A stretch of DNA of 64,000 nucleotides from a virus: the IMG/VR virus record IMGVR_UViG_3300050120_000126, positions 1 through 64,000 of that record. One strand, 5' to 3'. A program made the translations under genes and the position numbers. The stretch's first letter is position 1; the number at the start of each line of letters is the position of its first letter. This document shows positions 16,324 to 25,889 of this stretch, piece by piece. A model generated the notes under the pieces. The model was not told the origin of the DNA and searched no databases. It saw nothing but the letters and a program-made list of their open reading frames with translations.

Positions 16324-16776
16324 GTGCATACACCCCCAAAGCCAACGCTTGCGGGGTTCCTCGTATTTCTTCGGGATACGGCTGGAATCACAACTGCGGA
16401 ATTGCCAGATGACGATATACAGATTCAGTATTCCTATGGCGTTTCTGTAGCTACAGTCCTATGTGCGATTCACGTTGTGAGTCCACTTATTTATATGCTG
16501 GCAGTTTATAACCTGGGCACCGATCTTTTGATCAACTGGGCGAACGATCAGCCGGGTCAGACTTATTTCACTGATTTGCGTTCGCAGTTTGGCGTAAATG
16601 ATTTCGTGGCAGGAGTGGTCGCTTCCACTGCTGATGAGTCTACATCCGAATCACTAACTGTTCCTGATGCTTTCTCTGGATTGACAATCGGCCAATTGCA
16701 GAATCTGAAAACGCCATATGGCCGGCAATATTTAGCGTGGGCGCAAATGTACGGGACGAACTGGGGATTATCGTGA
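16324..16776 (+). CDS. Putative head-tail connector/adaptor
   Basis: 150 residues from a GTG. The helical N-terminus and central AVYNLGTDLLINWANDQPG segment are like connector proteins that follow capsid genes in this phage group. Overlaps the next gene by GTGA. Confidence 0.55.
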   Translation: MHTPPKPTLAGFLVFLRDTAGITTAELPDDDIQIQYSYGVSVATVLCAIHVVSPLIYMLAVYNLGTDLLINWANDQPGQTYFTDLRSQFGVNDFVAGVVASTADESTSESLTVPDAFSGLTIGQLQNLKTPYGRQYLAWAQMYGTNWGLS

Positions 16777-17345
16777 ATCTTGGGAAGGACGTTAATTCGT
16801 CATTCGATACCAACGGATCATCGTCTTATACGTCAACTGCAGCGCCGATGCCTTCTGGTCGAATGGTGTTACATCTCGGCGTTATCGATGTTCCTTATGT
16901 GCAAGCTTTGGTTGGGAAAATAGCCAAGGCAAAAAAGGGCAAAGCAAATAAGCCAGTTAAGACCGTAGCCGGTACCCAAACAACAGGCGACGTCGCCCAA
17001 TGGCTAGAAAATAAATACTGTGTGATGGAAGGCTTCGCACAACTGCATAGCGAGGATATTTCGCAAGCTATCTCTAATTCAGTGGCTGGAGCAATCGAAA
17101 CTGTGATGATGGGCGGCCCGGCATCCATCGATGCTTTTGGTTCGGCAACTAGCGAAATTGAGACGCTATTTAAATTTACGTATTTGGATAACGAAGAGAT
17201 TACGCAAACTGGCGCTGATGGAGTGCCGACGCAGGCAGCAAAAGATGGTATCAATCCGCGCCTAAAGTCTGGAAAAGGTGATCCGCGCCCGTCATTCATC
17301 GCTACCGGACAATATCAAAACAGTTTTAAAGCGTGGGTTGAATAA
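16773..17345 (+). CDS. Putative neck/tail completion protein
   Basis: 190 residues from GTG 16773, which overlaps the preceding stop; the longer frame from 16737 lies within the previous gene. The C-terminus (PSFIATGQYQNSFKAWVE) is typical of neck or completion proteins. One-base overlap with the next gene. Confidence 0.55.
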   Translation: MNLGKDVNSSFDTNGSSSYTSTAAPMPSGRMVLHLGVIDVPYVQALVGKIAKAKKGKANKPVKTVAGTQTTGDVAQWLENKYCVMEGFAQLHSEDISQAISNSVAGAIETVMMGGPASIDAFGSATSEIETLFKFTYLDNEEITQTGADGVPTQAAKDGINPRLKSGKGDPRPSFIATGQYQNSFKAWVE

Positions 17346-18334
17346 TGCCATCGGCAAAAGAATTAGCCGGGGCCAAGTCGCAGTTGGCGGCCGGTCTTGC
17401 GGCAGGCGTAAAAACACTATCCGGCAACCAGTCCGTCACCTTTACGAAATATGTGCAATTGATTTTGCCATTTGATGGATACGTATTCTGGGTTAGATCG
17501 GATCTGATTAGCAATTCGGCTTTGCTCGCCGCCTGCCAGCCGGTCGGGGATTCAAATATTCCACAAACTGCGACGGTCAAGGCGATGGGTTCTTTCCATT
17601 ACGCCTCAGACTCAAAGCAATTAGAGGATGAAAGCCCGACGATTAATCGGGTGATATTCACGGCGCTTGAGCCTATTCAGGATTTTAATCAAATTGCGCC
17701 GAATGTCATTTTCATTGGTGAATTTGAAGGTGTACGGTTTGCTTTCAACCAACGCAAGTCGTACTACAAGCAAACCGATCTGCACCATTACACCGGTGAG
17801 GCAATTTATCCAGCGATGGAATCGCAGATCATCGATGACAGCAGTGGATTCGATAGTCAGAACATCATTGTTTCGAACAGTCTCCCAGTATGGTTGAGTC
17901 TGTGCAAATTAATGCCGGTGTATCCGTCATTTCTCGTATCTGAGAATTTGCAGCCTCCATACGCATCAGCTCATGTGTATCCAGACCAAACGAAAGCATT
18001 GCAGGCTGTCCCGTCATTTAATTCGACCGGATCGCATTACCAACTCGTTTCCGACAAAGTAAAGATCACCGTCTACGGCCTGAATAACGCCGACGCGCTG
18101 GACTACCAAGATTATGTTTATCGCTATATGAGTGATGACGGCAACCTGTTCGGCCTGATGAATATGCCCGTCATCAAAGATGAAAAGCGCACGCAGTCAG
18201 AGCTAAAAATCATCGCAATGAAAAAGAGTATCGAGTTCGAAGTTTCGTATTACCAGACCCGCGTGAACGACGTAGCCCGACAATTTATTAAGACCGTAAT
18301 ACCAACATACCAGGTAGTCCCGGCCCCTTTCTAA
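17345..18334 (+). CDS. Virion structural protein, neck/tail-terminator region
   Basis: 329 residues. Contains VTFTKYVQLILPFDGYVFWV, VKAMGSFHYASDSKQLED and KKSIEFEVSYYQTRVNDVAR. It lies between neck and sheath genes, where sheath terminator or dito-like proteins are found. I do not recognise a named family. Confidence 0.55.
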   Translation: MPSAKELAGAKSQLAAGLAAGVKTLSGNQSVTFTKYVQLILPFDGYVFWVRSDLISNSALLAACQPVGDSNIPQTATVKAMGSFHYASDSKQLEDESPTINRVIFTALEPIQDFNQIAPNVIFIGEFEGVRFAFNQRKSYYKQTDLHHYTGEAIYPAMESQIIDDSSGFDSQNIIVSNSLPVWLSLCKLMPVYPSFLVSENLQPPYASAHVYPDQTKALQAVPSFNSTGSHYQLVSDKVKITVYGLNNADALDYQDYVYRYMSDDGNLFGLMNMPVIKDEKRTQSELKIIAMKKSIEFEVSYYQTRVNDVARQFIKTVIPTYQVVPAPF

Positions 18335-18353
18335 ATAAAACACGCACTCAACC

Positions 18354-18377
18354 AAGCCCGCTCATGCGGGCTTTTTT
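18354..18377 (+). terminator. Intrinsic terminator
   Basis: AAGCCCGC-tcat-GCGGGCTT followed by TTTTC, between the head/neck block and the tail block. Confidence 0.8.
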
Positions 18378-18394
18378 CATTTTAGGAAATAAAA

Positions 18395-18769
18395 ATGTCA
18401 CAAAACCCATTGGGCGCGTACGTCGCTAAAAATCCATCTAACATTCTTGTCCCGTTGACCACCGATGCAAATGGCAATTTATTCATCGGTACCGGCTCGA
18501 TCGGAAAATCCAATATCACGACGCCTATCGTCATCAAGGCCTCGTCCGGCCGCCTCGTAAAAATCGTCGTCAACACGGTCGCTACTGGTGGCGTGCTTTC
18601 GGCGCATGACTGCGCAACAACCGGTGCCGCTGCCGCGGCAAATCAAATCATTGGCATCGGTGCAGCTTGGCCCGCCGCCGGCACCGTTATTCCACTGGAC
18701 TGGCCTTGCGCTGCCGGCATCGTCGTTGATCCCGGCACCGGCGGCAACGTTTCCGTTTCGTTCGACTAA
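18395..18769 (+). CDS. Small beta-rich virion protein
   Basis: 124 residues with Gly/Ala/Val-rich beta sequence (PLTTDANGNLFIGTGS; GRLVKIVVNTVATGGVLSAHD). It directly precedes the sheath gene. The closely spaced start suggests coexpression. A later protein at 31003-31362 has a similar general character. Confidence 0.5.
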   Translation: MSQNPLGAYVAKNPSNILVPLTTDANGNLFIGTGSIGKSNITTPIVIKASSGRLVKIVVNTVATGGVLSAHDCATTGAAAAANQIIGIGAAWPAAGTVIPLDWPCAAGIVVDPGTGGNVSVSFD

Positions 18770-18778
18770 GGATAAGCG

Positions 18779-20158
18779 ATGACAAACAATATCGTCGTAG
18801 TCAACGTCACGCAGACGATTTCTGCGGCGCCGAGTATGTTGCAGCGTACTGGCGCATTCATTTCGCAAGGCGGCACCACACTGACCCCGGGAACGAAATC
18901 GCTGCTGACGGAATTGTCGGACTTGACGCCTCTGCTGGCTGGGTCTCAGGCAATTACTTCGATGGTATTGGCTTCCGGAGTGGTCACGGTTACAACGGCG
19001 GCGCCGCACGGTTTTCCAGCGAGCGAAACGCTTGGAGTCGTGATCGCCGGTGTTACGCCGGCAGCATACAACGGCCCCGTTCAAGCGACGATTACCGGAA
19101 CCTCTACGTTCACATATCCACTGTCCGGTGCGCCAGGTGCTGTGACGGTGCAGGGAACAGTAACAGATGCCGATGTTGGTGAGTTGCTTGCAATGGCCAC
19201 TACACACTTTGCGCAAGGCAGTAGCGTTTCGGTGTATGTACTGGAATTGGGTGATGGGACGCCGGCCAATGGCGTGACCTCGCTGACGGCTTTCCTGACA
19301 GGCAATCCGCTGACGTTTTATTCCTATCTGGTACCGCGCGAGTGGGCCGGCGAGCCGACATTCCTCTCGTTGATCGCTAGTTACGAATCCACCACTGCCA
19401 AGCAGTATTTCTTCGTTACCGCAACCCAGGCCAATTACACCAATTTCACTCCTTTGATGAAATGCGTGTACATGGCGATCGAAGCGCCTGGCATTCCATC
19501 TTTGGAATTCAGCCTAGCCGCTACGTTCTACGTCACGCTGAAATACAACCCGAGTTCGACAAACAAAGTAGCACCGCTGTGCTTCTCGTTTGTGGTCGGC
19601 GTCACCCCATATCCGACCATCGGCAATAACGCTCTGCTGGCAACGTTCAAAACAGCAAATCTGAACTATGTGGCGACCGGCGCAGAAGGTGGCATCAGCA
19701 ACACCATTATTAAATGGGGAACGATGGCCGACGGCAATCCGTTCAATTATTGGTATTCGGTTGACTGGATGCAGATCAACATCGATCTGAATATCGCCAA
19801 TGAAGTCATCAACGGTTCGAACAATTCACTCGCGCCGCTCTATTACGACCAGCAAGGCATCAACCGCCTCCAGATCCGCTCGCAAAGCACCGCCGCGCAA
19901 GCCGTTGGTAATGGCCTGGCGCTCGGTCCGGTCAATGCATACGCCTTGGCGCCGGATCAATTTATCGACTTGCTGACGAGCGGCAATGCACCCATCGGCG
20001 TCATCGTCAATGCGGTTCCGTTCGCACCTTACGTTACCGAAAACCCTCAGGACTATCCAGGCGGGATATACGGCGGCCTATCGATCGCGTACACGCCTGC
20101 GCGCGGCTTCACGACGATCATTTTCAACATCAACGTCAGCAACTTCGTGCCGGTCTAA
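18779..20158 (+). CDS. Tail sheath protein (DUF3383-like)
   Basis: 459 residues. The N-terminus (IVVVNVTQTISAAPSML) and the end (RGFTTIIFNINVSNFVPV) match DUF3383 sheath proteins of myophages. Residues ~55-125 are an inserted beta domain (VVTVTTAAPHGF; VVIAGVTPAAYNGPVQATI; TFTYPL) of the FCCH-like type. It forms the contractile outer tail cylinder. Confidence 0.85.
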   Translation: MTNNIVVVNVTQTISAAPSMLQRTGAFISQGGTTLTPGTKSLLTELSDLTPLLAGSQAITSMVLASGVVTVTTAAPHGFPASETLGVVIAGVTPAAYNGPVQATITGTSTFTYPLSGAPGAVTVQGTVTDADVGELLAMATTHFAQGSSVSVYVLELGDGTPANGVTSLTAFLTGNPLTFYSYLVPREWAGEPTFLSLIASYESTTAKQYFFVTATQANYTNFTPLMKCVYMAIEAPGIPSLEFSLAATFYVTLKYNPSSTNKVAPLCFSFVVGVTPYPTIGNNALLATFKTANLNYVATGAEGGISNTIIKWGTMADGNPFNYWYSVDWMQINIDLNIANEVINGSNNSLAPLYYDQQGINRLQIRSQSTAAQAVGNGLALGPVNAYALAPDQFIDLLTSGNAPIGVIVNAVPFAPYVTENPQDYPGGIYGGLSIAYTPARGFTTIIFNINVSNFVPV

Positions 20159-20168
20159 AGGATAAAAC

Positions 20169-20618
20169 ATGGCAACTTCAAATCCAATGATCCCGCAAGG
20201 GACATTAAATCGGCTACGTGGCAGCGTCAATTTCGCCAACCTTCCAGCGCTCAACGTAACGGCGCCGTATCTTGTAAAAGACGGCATCGCTATTTCGCTG
20301 GACGGCGATGCGACAACGGTGCTGCCGACGATGACTGGCGTCGTCACCAGTCCGGAGCCGTACATGCTGGCCACGGTGACAATCAACGTCCTGAAAACAA
20401 ACGGCCTGGCCGCTTCGTTTAAAGCGCAGATGGAAGATACGACGATTGTCGGCGATATGGTGGTTACGCCAGATACCTCGTCACTACCTACCTATTCGAT
20501 CACGAATTCATCGATCGAGAGCGTCCGCGAAATGAAATTCAACGGCGAAGACGCCGGCTGGACGATCACGCTCAAGGGTGCATATCTCATCAACAATTCG
20601 CTCTGGTCTCTGCTGTAA
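20169..20618 (+). CDS. Tail tube protein
   Basis: 149 residues immediately after the sheath gene, as usual in myophages. LNRLRGSVNFANLPALNVT at the N-terminus and the MKFNGEDAGWTITLKGAY end fit tube proteins of this group. It polymerises into the inner tail tube. Confidence 0.8.
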   Translation: MATSNPMIPQGTLNRLRGSVNFANLPALNVTAPYLVKDGIAISLDGDATTVLPTMTGVVTSPEPYMLATVTINVLKTNGLAASFKAQMEDTTIVGDMVVTPDTSSLPTYSITNSSIESVREMKFNGEDAGWTITLKGAYLINNSLWSLL

Positions 20619-20650
20619 GCACTGATCGATAAGATAACCCTGAAGGAGTG

Positions 20651-21232
20651 ATGTCTGTGCGCTTGGACAAAAAATTGAATCTGGTCGTTCCGGTTGAAAC
20701 CGATACTGGGACGATCTACACGCATTCGATGCCGATTTCCCGCGATGTCTTCGAAAAGTACGTTTTCATCATTTCGAAGACATTGAGCGTTCTATACGAC
20801 GAAGGCCTGACCGTCTTCGCCGGCCCGCGCGTAGCCGCAACAATGCTGAAAAACATTGCGATCGACCGCGGCATCTGGGAAGGCCCTGAAGGCGTGGAAA
20901 ACGGCTTTATGAATGAGATTCGGCGACTGACGAATGTCGTTGCTCCAAGCGCGCAGGGCGGCTGGGCCACCACACCATTCTATGACGCTGTCCGCTCTGG
21001 CGTCATCGATGCTGAATCGGCTGCCGAGGTAGAGGGCTACATCGTTTTTTTTACATGCGTATCGCTCATGCACAAGCGAGCGGAGATTCCGGGTCTTCTG
21101 CAAGGCATGAACGACGTTTGGAATACGCAAACTATCTCGTTGAATTCTACGGACTGGGCGAATTCTTTGCCGACATCGATGCCGGCCGCCAGTATTGGCG
21201 AGACGGCGACAGTATCGTCCATTCCGTCCTAG
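20651..21232 (+). CDS. Tail assembly chaperone, short form
   Basis: 193 residues from ATG 20651, chosen over GTG 20648 because AAGGAG lies just upstream. It sits between tube and tape-measure genes, the place of gpG/gpE-type chaperones. A run of eight T at 21045-21052 allows a -1 shift into the frame ending at 21357, giving a longer form. Confidence 0.65.
   Translation: MSVRLDKKLNLVVPVETDTGTIYTHSMPISRDVFEKYVFIISKTLSVLYDEGLTVFAGPRVAATMLKNIAIDRGIWEGPEGVENGFMNEIRRLTNVVAPSAQGGWATTPFYDAVRSGVIDAESAAEVEGYIVFFTCVSLMHKRAEIPGLLQGMNDVWNTQTISLNSTDWANSLPTSMPAASIGETATVSSIPS
21045..21054 (+). other. Probable programmed -1 frameshift site
   Basis: GTT TTT TTT ACA in the zero frame; slipping back one base gives TTT TTT TAC and enters the frame of the extension. 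T-TTT-TTT is a valid X-XXY-YYZ slippery heptamer. Confidence 0.6.
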
Positions 21233-21357
21233 ATTGGGCGTCAGGGGCTGGGTTCGAGATGTTTCTCTCGCAGCATGATTTGCCATATTCGTCAGCTCAC
21301 GAATTTAGGCAGCGACATATCGTTCAGGCGATAAAGCAAACCAGGGGTAATTTCTAA
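21052..21357 (+). CDS. Frameshift extension of the tail assembly chaperone
   Basis: 101 codons in the -1 frame, reached from the slippery run. The first ATG (21055) has no ribosome-binding site. The distal part (RRLEYANYLVEFYGLGEFF; DWASGAGFEMFLSQHDLP) is well formed and coding-like. It ends on the tape-measure start. The gpG-GT type product binds tape measure and tube subunits. Confidence 0.6.
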   Translation, partial: YMRIAHAQASGDSGSSARHERRLEYANYLVEFYGLGEFFADIDAGRQYWRDGDSIVHSVLDWASGAGFEMFLSQHDLPYSSAHEFRQRHIVQAIKQTRGNF

Positions 21358-23222
21358 TGGCAACGAAATCAATTCACACGATTGAAATCGATGATGTTGC
21401 GTTTAAGGAATTTCAAGGCCGTTTTGCTAAGTATCAACAAGCCCTGCAAAAGACATCGCCAGCATGGAAAAAGGTCGATGAGGCAATTAAGGCCGCCAAA
21501 GGAACGAACGATAAATTGCGTTTGACGATGGCCGGTACTGCTTTCCAAATCAAGCAGGCCGAGACTGCGCAGAAGAAATTCACCATCGCTGCGCAAGGTA
21601 CCGGCCGCGCAATGGGTATCGTTGCGAAGAGTACCGGCACTATCGCCAAGAACGTCGCTAAAACGACTCTTTCTCTATTGAAATGGGTCAGCCTTGGCAG
21701 CCTGTTTTCGGGCCTGCTAGGAACGGGTAGCTTATTCGGTATCGATCGCTTGGCCAGGTCGGCATCTGATTCACGGCGTCAATCTCAGGGCTTGGGCATT
21801 GGTGCTGCTGAACTGAAATCTGCGCAATTGAATTTCTCGAAATTCACCGACGTTGATTCAGCATTGGGCAACGTCGCCGGCGCGCGCGGCGATCTAAGCA
21901 AGCGCTGGATATTCTCGGCGCTTGGCATCGATCCAGAAAAAGGCAGCAATGTCGATATTCTCGGCACTTCGTTGAAAGCTGCGAAGCATTCATTTGAATC
22001 GAACGGCATGACGCAGCAGGGTGCGGACGCCCATGGTCTGACCCAACTATACAGCATGGATGATCTACGTCGGCTGCACGCAATGACGGACCAGGAAATC
22101 GATGATGCGGTTACTAAACAGAAATCCGATCGAGATGCGCTTGCGATCACCGACAAGACGCAACGGTCATGGCAGGATCTGAATATTCAGTTATCGCGCG
22201 CCGGCGCATCGTTGGAAAACCAGCTCATTAATAAATTGGCGACTCTGACCGGCCCGCTCGGTCGGCTTTCGGATTCAGTTTCGAAGGCATTCGAAGCATT
22301 TTTGAATACGCCGAAAATTGGTGGGTGGATAGATGGGTTAGGTGATGGCATCCAGCGATTCTCAAAGTATTTGGCATCCGATGAATTCAAGAGTGACATA
22401 GATGATTTCGTTGACGATTTAAAAACGTTGCGCGAGGCAATTTCCAGTCTAGCAGAATGGATTAAGAAATTATTTCCTGCTGCTCTTCCAGGCGCTAAGG
22501 ATGACAAAGGAAATACACCAAAAAGCGCGCCTGGCACATATGACCATCACGCGCCGCATACCATCTCGCAAGGCGCAGCCGAGACTTTACATCGCATTGC
22601 GAACGCCGCAAATAGTTCTCCCGATGCGGCGCCGGGTCAGCGCGAAAAATATGGGAAAGCTGCTTGGTATAACGGGTGGAATTTATTCGCGCCAGATCAG
22701 CCGCCTGGAGCACGATCTGTAGTCGGAAAAATAACATACGGCGCCAGTTCCCAAGCCAAATATCTTGAAAGCCTGGAGAAAAAATACGGCAATCCCGATG
22801 GAATATTGGACAGAGTCTGGTGGGCTGAATCCAATCGCGGGAAAAGGATGCTTTCTTCAAAAGGCGCCGCTGGCCATTTTGGGTTTATGCCTGCGACCGC
22901 CAAGGAATATGGCCTTGATGATCCGAATGATTTCAATTCATCGGCCGCATCCGCAGCAAGGAAAATAAAGAATTTGCAGGCCGAGTTTCACGGAGACATT
23001 GAGAAATCTATGGCTGCGTATAACTGGGGAGATGGCAATCTTAAAAAAGACATCGCAAAGTATGGCGACAATTGGAAAGACCATTTACCTAGTGAAACTG
23101 AGGCATATATCAAGAAAACGACGGATGGGTTAGTTTCGCCTGGAATGTCCCATACCAACATCGAAATCCGCAATAACACTGGCGGCAGCGCCGTCGTAAC
23201 GACAAATGCATTGGCTTATTAA
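21357..23222 (+). CDS. Tape measure protein with lytic transglycosylase domain
   Basis: 621 residues, one base overlap with the chaperone. Residues 1-100 are helical and Lys/Ala rich; ~100-130 include a hydrophobic stretch (LLKWVSLGSLFSGLLGTGSL). Residues ~475-590 form an SLT-type muramidase: RVWWAESNRGK with the catalytic Glu, KGAAGHFGFMPATAKEYG, and a MAAYNWGDGNL end. It sets tail length and locally opens peptidoglycan during DNA entry. It is short for a tape measure, implying a short tail. Confidence 0.85.
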   Translation: MATKSIHTIEIDDVAFKEFQGRFAKYQQALQKTSPAWKKVDEAIKAAKGTNDKLRLTMAGTAFQIKQAETAQKKFTIAAQGTGRAMGIVAKSTGTIAKNVAKTTLSLLKWVSLGSLFSGLLGTGSLFGIDRLARSASDSRRQSQGLGIGAAELKSAQLNFSKFTDVDSALGNVAGARGDLSKRWIFSALGIDPEKGSNVDILGTSLKAAKHSFESNGMTQQGADAHGLTQLYSMDDLRRLHAMTDQEIDDAVTKQKSDRDALAITDKTQRSWQDLNIQLSRAGASLENQLINKLATLTGPLGRLSDSVSKAFEAFLNTPKIGGWIDGLGDGIQRFSKYLASDEFKSDIDDFVDDLKTLREAISSLAEWIKKLFPAALPGAKDDKGNTPKSAPGTYDHHAPHTISQGAAETLHRIANAANSSPDAAPGQREKYGKAAWYNGWNLFAPDQPPGARSVVGKITYGASSQAKYLESLEKKYGNPDGILDRVWWAESNRGKRMLSSKGAAGHFGFMPATAKEYGLDDPNDFNSSAASAARKIKNLQAEFHGDIEKSMAAYNWGDGNLKKDIAKYGDNWKDHLPSETEAYIKKTTDGLVSPGMSHTNIEIRNNTGGSAVVTTNALAY

Positions 23223-23941
23223 TGTCTTCGATTGAACGCACAGTCTTTAAACTCGGCTATGAGATATCGCCGATTATATTGACGGGTGGCATCGCAGCGT
23301 TAATTCCAGGTGGGATGCTGCCTATCGTAGCCATTACGGAAGCGGCGAACTTCACGCTTGGCTTGTTGCACGGCAGTCTCGATATCAACCTTGATAACTA
23401 CTTTGCGCATTTCAAGCCGGCGCCGGGCAGCATGCTGGCGAATAACCAAATTGGTTCATATCCGTTCGCCAATCAAGTGATCGCGGCGAACTCGATCATT
23501 GCGCAGCCGCTGCCGGTGTCGCTGCTTATGTCGTGTCCTGCTAATACAGCAGGCGGCTATGTTTCGAAGTTGCTCACGATGAGCGCTTTGAAGACCGTCC
23601 TGGCTTCTCATAGTTTCAGCGGTGGAACCTATACGGTTGCGACGCCATCGTACATTTATACCGGCTGCATTTTGACCGGATTGCGTGATGTATCTAGCAG
23701 TGGCAGTAAGCAATCTCAGACGGAATGGCAATGGGATTTTTCGCAGCCTTTGATATCGCAGGCTGGGGCCGCGCAGGCGTTGAATGGTCTGCTGAGTAAG
23801 ATCGGCGGCGGCCTGCCACAAACTGGCATTCCGTCATGGTCAGGTATCGCGTCTACCGTTGGATCGACGGCAAGTGGCGCCGTCTCCAGCGTTGTGACAG
23901 GTGCTCAGAATCTTGTCGGAACCCGGATCAGCATGCCATGA
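23222..23941 (+). CDS. Baseplate/tail protein
   Basis: 239 residues directly after the tape measure. Hydrophobic N-terminal third (ILTGGIAALIPGGMLPIVAI) and a Gly/Ser/Ala-rich C-terminus. Position matches a distal tail or hub-associated protein. Its stop overlaps the next start (ATGA). Confidence 0.6.
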   Translation: MSSIERTVFKLGYEISPIILTGGIAALIPGGMLPIVAITEAANFTLGLLHGSLDINLDNYFAHFKPAPGSMLANNQIGSYPFANQVIAANSIIAQPLPVSLLMSCPANTAGGYVSKLLTMSALKTVLASHSFSGGTYTVATPSYIYTGCILTGLRDVSSSGSKQSQTEWQWDFSQPLISQAGAAQALNGLLSKIGGGLPQTGIPSWSGIASTVGSTASGAVSSVVTGAQNLVGTRISMP

Positions 23942-24204
23942 CAATTTTCGATTTTATACCGTCACAGACATCAAATTTTCAGTTTCAACCGACGCTTGAT
24001 GGTCAGCAATATACGGCGATCATTAATTGGAATTTGTTCGGTGAACGCTACTACTTTAATTTATACACGCTGCAGGGCGATTTGATTCTTTGTCTCGCTT
24101 TGATCGGATCACCGCCAGGCTATGACATTTCTTTAGTCGCTGGATATTTCACGTCTACATTGGTATTTCGCGCTGCAAGTTCGCAATTCGAAGTATCCCC
24201 TTAG
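23938..24204 (+). CDS. Baseplate plug-like protein
   Basis: 88 residues from ATG 23938. TIFDFIPSQ, FQPTLDGQQYTAIINWN and YYFNLYTLQGDLIL match the short 'baseplate plug' family of contractile cyanophage-like tails. It would cap or fill the hub. A longer frame starting at 23836 overlaps the previous gene and is rejected. Confidence 0.65.
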   Translation: MTIFDFIPSQTSNFQFQPTLDGQQYTAIINWNLFGERYYFNLYTLQGDLILCLALIGSPPGYDISLVAGYFTSTLVFRAASSQFEVSP

Positions 24205-24215
24205 CCTGGTCACTG

Positions 24216-25172
24216 ATGCGATATTACTCAATCGTCGTCATTAATGACGACGGGTCGATCTATCGGAGATACACATCGTACGACGCGGCAAGTGGATCGA
24301 CGTTGCCGGGCGCTTTAACTGTTGAGCTAGATATTCCGGTTTATACGTTTGAAACACCGGCCGGTGCAGCGTATGTGAGAGTTTGGGGCATTGGTCTAGC
24401 GGAAATTGGGCAGTCGTCTAATTTCAACGGAAAAGAGATTCAGGTGTTCGGCGGCATGGCAAAGGGGTTGCCGCTTGCAAATCCTGCGCAGGCCGGGCTA
24501 CTGGCCCGCGGGCAGATATTCCAGGCTTTCGGTAATTGGCAGGGTGTCAACCAGTCGTTGGATTTTGTTTTCTACGCGTCGACCGGAAGCGCTTCGGCGC
24601 CGATGAATTTAGTCATCAACTGGATGGCCGGCATGCAATTATCGGCCGCCATCAATGACACGTTGCAAACGGCTTTTCCGACCTACAAGCGGACGATCAA
24701 TATCAGCCCAAATCTGATTCTGTCGCATGATGAGCCGGGTTTGCACCAAAGCCTCACGCAGTTCGCGAGTTATATCAATTCCGTCAGCAAATCGATTATT
24801 GGCGGAGCGTATAGCGGCGTGCGAATGGTCATCAGGAATGGTGAGATATTTGTATTTGATGGCACGACGCCGACGACGCCAAAGAAGATCGTATTTACGG
24901 ATTTAATTGGTCAGCCGACTTGGATCGATTTTGGGACGATCCAGATTCAATGCGTGATGCGTGCCGATATTCAAGTGGGAGACTATATCTCCCTACCTCA
25001 GAGTCAGGTAACGACCACTGTGCAGTCGAATTCCCAGTTCCGCAATAGTTTGGTCTTTCAGGGTTCATTTCTTGTGAATAGAGTGCGTCACGTGGGTAAT
25101 TTCCGCCAACCTGATGCTGCCTCATGGGTAACAGTTATTGATGCCGCAACGGCAATTGTGGCGGCGCAATGA
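24216..25172 (+). CDS. Baseplate hub protein
   Basis: 318 residues. IVVINDDGSIYRRYTS at the start and the segment around GKEIQVFGGMAKGLPLANP are characteristic of hub proteins between plug and spike. The C-terminus (NRVRHVGNFRQPDAASWVT) fits too. Overlaps the spike gene by ATGA. Confidence 0.7.
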   Translation: MRYYSIVVINDDGSIYRRYTSYDAASGSTLPGALTVELDIPVYTFETPAGAAYVRVWGIGLAEIGQSSNFNGKEIQVFGGMAKGLPLANPAQAGLLARGQIFQAFGNWQGVNQSLDFVFYASTGSASAPMNLVINWMAGMQLSAAINDTLQTAFPTYKRTINISPNLILSHDEPGLHQSLTQFASYINSVSKSIIGGAYSGVRMVIRNGEIFVFDGTTPTTPKKIVFTDLIGQPTWIDFGTIQIQCVMRADIQVGDYISLPQSQVTTTVQSNSQFRNSLVFQGSFLVNRVRHVGNFRQPDAASWVTVIDAATAIVAAQ

Positions 25173-25888
25173 GCGATCACTTAAAGACCCCGTTGGCGAA
25201 CTCGCTTAATGCGTTTGCGAGCAAAGCAGTCAATGATACGAACCAACTGATCGGTAAAGCATTGCCTTGTTCCGTGGTGTCAGTGACCGGCAGCATCGTC
25301 AAAGTGAAGTTTGAGATAAATAGCGATTTCACGCTACCGCAAGTAACAATGCCGTTGTTTGGACCTATTTATATCCGGTATCCGATTCAACCTGGTGATA
25401 AAGGTCTGGCTATACCAGGCGATGCGTATTTAGGCGGCATGAGCGGCTTGGGTGGTGGCGTGGCCGATCTGACGCAGCGCGCAAACTTGTCGACGCTGAC
25501 ATTCCTCCCGATCGGCAATACAGACTGGAGTGAGGTCGATCCGAACGCAGTGACGATCTACGGGCCGAACGGCGTTGTTCTACGCGATACGGGATCTGGG
25601 TCGATATTCACTCTGACACCGACAAGCATCGCCATTTCGACGCAGGATAGTTTCAAGGTGACATGCGGCAGCACGGTATTTGAAATGACGCCGGCAGGAT
25701 GGTCATTGACTGGCGCCGCCGGCAATCTACAGGATGGCGCGGCGCACACGTCCCCCGAAATAATGAATTTGGCTTGGTCGGCATTGACGACATGGATTAA
25801 TAGCCATACCCATACATCGGAAACGCCAGGCACTCCGACAAGCACTCCAATAACGCCATTCACTGGCACTTCAATAGCTCCTACCTAA
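25169..25888 (+). CDS. Baseplate spike protein (gpV/gp138-like)
   Basis: 239 residues. An N-terminal OB-like region (CSVVSVTGSIVKVKFEIN; IQPGDKGLAIPGD) is followed by a beta-helical stem and a tip with HTHTSETPGTPTS, the metal-binding spike end. It pierces the outer membrane. Confidence 0.8.
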   Translation: MSDHLKTPLANSLNAFASKAVNDTNQLIGKALPCSVVSVTGSIVKVKFEINSDFTLPQVTMPLFGPIYIRYPIQPGDKGLAIPGDAYLGGMSGLGGGVADLTQRANLSTLTFLPIGNTDWSEVDPNAVTIYGPNGVVLRDTGSGSIFTLTPTSIAISTQDSFKVTCGSTVFEMTPAGWSLTGAAGNLQDGAAHTSPEIMNLAWSALTTWINSHTHTSETPGTPTSTPITPFTGTSIAPT

Positions 25889-25889
25889 T

